Of a stretch of 6,716 nt of DNA, positions 6,587 to 6,716 are shown in pieces. The notes beneath the pieces are model-generated. The model made no database searches. It was not told where the DNA came from and saw only the letters and a list, made by a program, of their open reading frames with translations. Where the stretch lies: positions 1-6,716 of the forward strand of contig SYAB01000012.1 in NCBI GenBank assembly GCA_005787665.1, read 5' to 3'. This DNA is from Actinomycetota bacterium (GTDB lineage: Bacteria > Actinomycetota > Actinomycetes > Mycobacteriales > Mycobacteriaceae). The stretch's first letter is position 1, and each line of letters starts with the position of its first letter. The position numbers and the translations under genes are program-made.

Positions 6587-6590
6587 GGAG
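6586..6590 (+). promoter_or_regulatory. Ribosome-binding site of dlaT
   Basis: AGGAG is followed by a 9-nt spacer and the ATG at 6600. It is the strongest Shine-Dalgarno sequence in the window and marks dlaT as a leadered gene, unlike ilvE, gcvT, pepB and ephD here. I see no confident plus-strand -10 box for it in the 122-bp gap. Confidence 0.8.
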
Positions 6591-6599
6591 TCAATACAC

Positions 6600-6716
6600 A
6601 TGGCCGTCTCCGTCCAGATGCCCGCACTCGGCGAGAGCGTCACCGAGGGCACCGTCACCCGCTGGCTCAAGCAGGAGGGTGACACCGTCGTGGTGGACGA
6701 GCCGCTGCTGGAGGTG
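6600..6716 (+). CDS. dlaT: Dihydrolipoamide acyltransferase (E2 of 2-oxoacid dehydrogenase), N-terminal fragment
   Basis: Only 39 codons are present; the gene continues past the right edge. The peptide starts [19 protein letters not shown] and continues through [11 protein letters not shown] to the window end. This is the start of the N-terminal lipoyl domain and is nearly identical to M. tuberculosis DlaT (Rv2215, also annotated sucB). The lipoylated lysine (usually in a TDKV context) would follow just beyond the window. The E2 core transfers acyl groups from E1 to coenzyme A; in mycobacteria DlaT serves pyruvate dehydrogenase and has also been linked to peroxynitrite reductase activity with AhpC/AhpD. 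The strong AGGAG site 9 nt upstream fixes the start. In M. tuberculosis lipB and lipA follow shortly downstream; that cannot be checked here. Confidence 0.96.
   Translation, partial: MAVSVQMPALGESVTEGTVTRWLKQEGDTVVVDEPLLEV

Noticed and set aside
6478..6627. Longer 160-aa version of the small protein, starting inside dlaT.
   Set aside because: The extra 50 residues are low-complexity and would overlap the start and ribosome site of dlaT. MGLFDRFRR looks like a natural N terminus.

Overview
The window is chromosomal DNA from a high-GC actinobacterium, almost certainly a Mycobacterium (probably a rapid-growing, Mycolicibacterium-type species). The evidence is the gene order and near-mycobacterial protein sequences: ilvE (start only) - gcvT - pepB - ephD - dlaT/sucB (start only). 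This matches the M. tuberculosis neighbourhood Rv2210c-Rv2215 as I recall it. There are no RNA genes, mobile elements, CRISPR arrays or prophage genes; this is an ordinary core-genome segment with local differences.

Layout from left to right. The minus strand carries the first 16 codons of ilvE (branched-chain aminotransferase) and, upstream of it, gcvT (glycine-cleavage T protein). Only 42 bp separate the gcvT start from the divergent pepB (M17 leucyl aminopeptidase, plus strand). pepB converges on a minus-strand cluster of three genes, read from right to left: a 110-aa uncharacterised protein, an EphD-like epoxide hydrolase/short-chain dehydrogenase fusion, and an AspT-type (AAE family) membrane transporter with two RCK_C domains. 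The gaps inside this cluster are 7 and 21 bp, so it looks like an operon. At the right edge, the plus-strand E2 gene of pyruvate/2-oxoglutarate dehydrogenase (dlaT/sucB) begins, divergent from the small gene across 122 bp.

How the genes relate: ilvE, gcvT and dlaT are central amino-acid, one-carbon and 2-oxoacid metabolism; GcvT and DlaT both work with lipoylated proteins. PepB is a general cytosolic aminopeptidase. In M. tuberculosis EphD has been linked to mycolic-acid metabolism. The AspT-type carrier is the accessory element: as I recall, M. tuberculosis has no gene between pepB and ephD, and it has an adenylate cyclase (Rv2212) between gcvT and pepB that is absent here.

The most notable non-coding signal is repeated leaderless-promoter architecture. 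ilvE, gcvT and pepB each have a TANNNT -10 box (TAGACT, TAGGGT, TAGGGT) ending 7-8 nt before an ATG/GTG, and ephD has GATAAT 6 nt before its ATG. The gcvT and pepB boxes are mirror images 15 bp apart. I found no convincing undescribed biological system.
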